Of a stretch of DNA of 64,000 nt, positions 61,756 through 64,000 are shown one piece after another. The position numbers were made by a program, and so were the translations under genes. Within the stretch, counting starts at the first letter, position 1. Each line of letters begins with the position of its first letter. The notes below the pieces were generated by a model, which saw only the letters and a program-made list of their open reading frames with translations, did not search any database and was not told the origin of the DNA. Source of the DNA: CAZDGV01 sp964505195. GTDB lineage: Bacteria > Bacteroidota > Bacteroidia > Chitinophagales > Chitinophagaceae. The stretch lies in contig CAZDGV010000005.1 in assembly GCA_964505195.1 (NCBI GenBank), positions 1 to 64,000 of the forward strand. Reading direction: 5' to 3'.

Positions 61756-62490
61756 TCAGTTTAGCTTGTGTTCGATGTAGTGCGGCAGCATCGCTTTCCA
61801 GGTATTCCAGTCGTGCGGCCATTCCGATCCCCATACATCTAAATGATAAGATATGCCTTTATCGTATAAAATGCGCGCAAAGCGTCCGCTGCTTGAAGGA
61901 TCTTCATAGGCACCGCTGCCTGTTACAATATGAATGTGTTTGCTGCTTCGTATTTGTTCCAATATGCCATGATCGGTAAGGTTCGGCATATAATGCATGG
62001 GACTGTTGAAGTAAACATAATCATCCCAATAACCCTTAGTGTATTCTGTGAGGTCATATACGCCGCTCATTGCAATAACGCCTTGGATGAGATCGGGACG
62101 TTTTAAAAAAACATTCATGCTGTGCAGCGCACCGAAGGAAGCGCCGCAGGTGTAGATGGGTGTTTCCCGACTTGCATTGTTTTGAATAAAGGGAACGACT
62201 TCCTGAAAAATATATTCATTGAACTGATGGTGGCGCAGTGATTTTTCATGACCGGCCATATGTTCGTTCAGCCAGCTTTCCGTATTGATACTGTTAATAC
62301 TGTAAACCTTTAGTTTGCCGCGCTCAATCCATGGCCGCATGGCTTCTATCAGCTGAAAGCGTTCGTACTCCAGGAAGTCAGCTGCAGCGGTGGGAATCAT
62401 CAACAAGGCGAAACCGTGGTATCCATACACTGCAATCGGCATTTCCTTTTGAAGGGCGGGGCTGTACCAGCTAAGAAGCTCTTTTTGCAT
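61756..62490 (-). CDS. alpha/beta-hydrolase, putative esterase (esterase D-like)
   Basis: A 244-residue protein without signal peptide. Nucleophile elbow GASFGA lies in TPIYTCGASFGALHSMNVFL (Ser about 120), then MSGVYDLTEYTKGYWDD, an acidic residue in TGSGAYEDPSS, and the final His in EWPHDWNTW. This fits the PF00756 putative esterase superfamily. It is the second gene after ferritin on the same strand with an 11-base gap, so they are probably co-transcribed; a link between an esterase and iron storage could be siderophore ester hydrolysis, which is speculation. Confidence 0.84.
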   Translation of the reverse strand: MQKELLSWYSPALQKEMPIAVYGYHGFALLMIPTAAADFLEYERFQLIEAMRPWIERGKLKVYSINSINTESWLNEHMAGHEKSLRHHQFNEYIFQEVVPFIQNNASRETPIYTCGASFGALHSMNVFLKRPDLIQGVIAMSGVYDLTEYTKGYWDDYVYFNSPMHYMPNLTDHGILEQIRSSKHIHIVTGSGAYEDPSSSGRFARILYDKGISYHLDVWGSEWPHDWNTWKAMLPHYIEHKLN

Positions 62491-62501
62491 GCCCGATTTT
62501 G

Positions 62502-63017
62502 CTAGGCTTTTTCTTGCTCTGCTTCTCCGCCATCCATACCTGCGATGTCTCGGTCGAAGAAATATAAGCCACCCGGATCACTGCCAATCAGCTTCAGCTT
62601 ATCAATAATTCTGCGTGCCAGTGCTTCTTCTTCAATTTGCTCACTAACATACCACTGTAAAAAATTGTGTGTGGTGTAGTCTTTTTCTTTCAAACAGATA
62701 TCGACCAGCTTATTGATCTCCGTACTAACCAATACTTCGTGGTTCAGCACATCCTGAAACAACTCTTTCACGCCTTTGTATTTGGAAGAAGGTTGTTTCA
62801 ACGCCGGCACAACACCGTGACCTCCGCGCTCATTAATAAACTTCAGCAGCTTTAACATATGCATACGCTCTTCATCGCTATGCATAAAAAGGAAGCTGGC
62901 AATTCCTTCATATCCGTTTACTTCTGCCCAGGAAGCCATGGCAAGATAAACCTGAGATGAAGCCGCTTCCAGCTCTACTTGCTGATTCAGCGCTTTTTCA
63001 ATTTTGGGGTTGAGCAT
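62502..63017 (-). CDS. ferritin (bacterial non-heme type)
   Basis: A 171-residue protein of the FtnA type. The ferroxidase ligands are all in place: Glu17 (QQVELEAAS), Glu50 and His53 (HSDEERMHMLK), Glu94 (LNHEVLVSTE) and Gln127 with Glu130 (VSEQIEEEA). The 24-subunit cage stores iron as ferric oxide in the cytoplasm. A short acidic C-terminal tail (DGGEAEQEKA) ends the protein. No clear promoter match upstream. The adjacent esterase gene follows after 11 bases. Confidence 0.95.
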   Translation of the reverse strand: MLNPKIEKALNQQVELEAASSQVYLAMASWAEVNGYEGIASFLFMHSDEERMHMLKLLKFINERGGHGVVPALKQPSSKYKGVKELFQDVLNHEVLVSTEINKLVDICLKEKDYTTHNFLQWYVSEQIEEEALARRIIDKLKLIGSDPGGLYFFDRDIAGMDGGEAEQEKA

Positions 63018-63130
63018 AATGGTATAGTTTATAACAGAAATAAAATTACAATATGTTTTGGGTAGAATCTACACTATTTCACTTTCAGTAGAAACTTTAA
63101 ACATGAACAAAAAGGAGGGGGTTTTGTTCT

Positions 63131-63138
63131 TAATTTTG
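63131..63138 (+). promoter_or_regulatory. candidate -7 promoter element (TAATTTTG) of the nfu gene
   Basis: Exact match to TAnnTTTG, followed by C, 19 bases before the start at 63158, implying a very short leader. A convincing -33 TTG is not seen. Confidence 0.4.
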
Positions 63139-63157
63139 CATCTCAAATTTCATCTGA

Positions 63158-63754
63158 ATGATACAAACAGGCAATACCATTATCAGCATTTACACCGAGA
63201 TGACGCCCAATCCGGAAACTATGAAGTTTGTGGCGAACAAGCTCTTATACCCCGGCAAAAGCATCGATTTTCCCGATGTGGATTCCGCCGCTCCCTCACC
63301 GTTGGCGCAAGAGCTCTTCGGCTTCCCCTTTGTGAAGGCGGTTTTCATTGCCAGCAACTTTATTACTCTTACCCGTAACAATCCGGAAATGGAGTGGCAG
63401 GATGTGATACCAACTGTTCGTCAGTTTTTGAAGGAATACCTCGAAGCAGGTAAAACCGTTATCGATGAGGAGAAAGTTCCGCAACAGGCTGCTCCAGAAG
63501 TGGTACTAACGGGCGATGAAAGCGATGTGGTACAGCGCATACAGGAAATTCTTGAGAACTATGTTAAGCCCGCAGTGGAAATGGATGGAGGCGCTATTCA
63601 GTTTAAAAGTTTTAAGGATGGCCGCGTGAATCTCATGCTTCAGGGCAGTTGCAGTGGTTGTCCTTCTTCCATGATCACGCTTAAGGCGGGAATCGAGGGA
63701 ATGATGAAGCGTATGATTCCCGAAGTGAAAGAAGTAGTGGCTGAAGCAGAATAA
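63158..63754 (+). CDS. Nfu-type Fe-S cluster scaffold/carrier protein
   Basis: A 198-residue protein with two domains. The N-terminal ~90 residues (TEMTPNPETMKFVANKLLYP, SPLAQELFGFPFVKAVFIAS) are the Nfu N-terminal scaffold domain. After an acidic linker the NifU-like C-terminal domain (EILENYVKPAVEMDGGAIQF) carries the cluster motif GSCSGCPSSM with Cys165 and Cys168, which bind a [4Fe-4S] cluster bridged between two subunits. It delivers Fe-S clusters to client enzymes. It is followed by a terminator hairpin at 63778-63805. Confidence 0.94.
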   Translation: MIQTGNTIISIYTEMTPNPETMKFVANKLLYPGKSIDFPDVDSAAPSPLAQELFGFPFVKAVFIASNFITLTRNNPEMEWQDVIPTVRQFLKEYLEAGKTVIDEEKVPQQAAPEVVLTGDESDVVQRIQEILENYVKPAVEMDGGAIQFKSFKDGRVNLMLQGSCSGCPSSMITLKAGIEGMMKRMIPEVKEVVAEAE

Positions 63755-63777
63755 TCCTTTACAAATACTTAAATCAT

Positions 63778-63805
63778 AAGCGATGCATTGCATCGCTTTT
63801 TTTAT
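63778..63805 (+). terminator. rho-independent terminator after nfu
   Basis: Arms AAGCGATGCA and TGCATCGCTT (63778-63798) form a hairpin followed by seven T. It overlaps the stop codon of the convergent acyltransferase gene at 63802-63804. Confidence 0.85.
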
Positions 63806-64000
63806 GAATATACTTTTTCGAGGTGCGCCATTCCCTGTTCCGGCAGCTTACCCTCGATAGGAGCAAAAAATGCAGCAATTTTTTTAAAGTCTTCCGCCTC
63901 ATTATCTGATAATGTCATCAGTTCGCCAAAAACAAGGGTTTTGTGCTTAAAGTCCATTCCCACAGGCAAAATTGGTACTCCGGCTGTTTTTGCGATATGA
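63802..64000 (-). CDS. acyltransferase (PlsC-like), 3' end only
   Basis: The last 65 codons of a gene that enters from beyond the right edge. The visible part reads HIAKTAGVPILPVGMDFKHK followed by TLVFGELM, resembling the region after the catalytic domain of 1-acyl-glycerol-3-phosphate acyltransferases (AAKTGVPIVPVG-type motif), then an amphipathic tail ending in LEKVYS. The HX4D active site would lie outside the window. It converges on nfu. Family call is moderate as only the C-terminus is available. Confidence 0.65.
   Translation of the reverse strand, partial: HIAKTAGVPILPVGMDFKHKTLVFGELMTLSDNEAEDFKKIAAFFAPIEGKLPEQGMAHLEKVYS

Noticed and set aside
1..64000. tRNA, rRNA, CRISPR, insertion sequence, riboswitch or integrase
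   Set aside because: No matching sequence, repeat-spacer pattern, transposase frame or terminal inverted repeats were seen on reading both strands; small RNAs cannot be excluded.

Overview
The window reads as a chromosomal segment of a Bacteroidota bacterium, most likely of the family Chitinophagaceae. Signs of this are futalosine-pathway menaquinone synthesis (MqnC), an alternative complex III operon followed directly by an aa3-type oxidase operon, a fused E1 alpha-beta 2-oxoacid dehydrogenase, many signal-peptide and lipobox proteins, A-rich ribosome-binding regions, a few TAnnTTTG-type -7 promoter elements, and Bacteroidota families of unknown function (DUF5522, DUF6150 and DUF6787 types). 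No rRNA, tRNA, CRISPR array, phage module or insertion sequence was recognised. Two 100-N scaffold gaps (2229-2328 and 17316-17415) are present; both interrupt genes that close in frame when the flanks are collapsed.

Layout. 1-4408: an A/T-rich accessory stretch with a truncated lipoprotein gene, an outer-membrane barrel protein, a small Cys-containing protein with a decayed second copy of its 3' end, a thioredoxin-fold-like secreted protein and another lipoprotein. 4417-14977: secreted hydrolases, three M16 metallopeptidase chains (one fused 946-residue enzyme and one active/inactive pair), mqnC, and a retropepsin-like protein with a PDZ domain. 15069-25123: fused E1 dehydrogenase, then a minus-strand run with a class IV aminotransferase, N-acyl-D-amino-acid deacylase, penicillin-acylase-family enzyme, M19 dipeptidase, a carboxypeptidase-regulatory-like protein and a PurN fused to a membrane domain.

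25601-41180 is the core of the window: actA-actF (alternative complex III), then cytochrome oxidase subunits II and I, heme o synthase, two subunit-III-like genes, subunit IV, a terminator, and the assembly factors SCO and DUF420. Together they form a menaquinol-to-oxygen electron transfer chain and its maturation machinery. 41192-43743 holds an alkyltransferase-like protein overlapping a DUF5522 gene, trmB and a secreted PHP-domain protein. 43928-48130 is a surface polysaccharide operon (Lrp-type regulator, flippase, Wzz-like protein, O-antigen ligase/polymerase), followed by a glycosyltransferase and an orphan OppC-type permease.

50507-56269 carries a GH25 lysozyme, small membrane proteins, a propeller/transmembrane protein with a charged cytoplasmic tail, a six-repeat DUF6150 protein and isocitrate dehydrogenase. 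56349-61608 holds a VIT-family transporter and a probable sugar-oxidation cassette (gluconate-2-dehydrogenase subunit 3-like, GMC oxidoreductase, TIM-barrel isomerase, MFS permease). The window closes with an esterase-ferritin pair, an Nfu-type Fe-S scaffold and the 3' end of an acyltransferase gene.

Most of the window is recognisable core or common accessory Bacteroidota gene content. No clearly new biological system is demonstrated. The best candidates for a second look are the A/T-rich peptide/lipoprotein locus near the left end, the membrane-domain-PurN fusion, the TTGAT/ATCAA palindrome before the complex III operon, the cluster of amide hydrolases with an aminotransferase, and the propeller protein with an unusual cytoplasmic tail.
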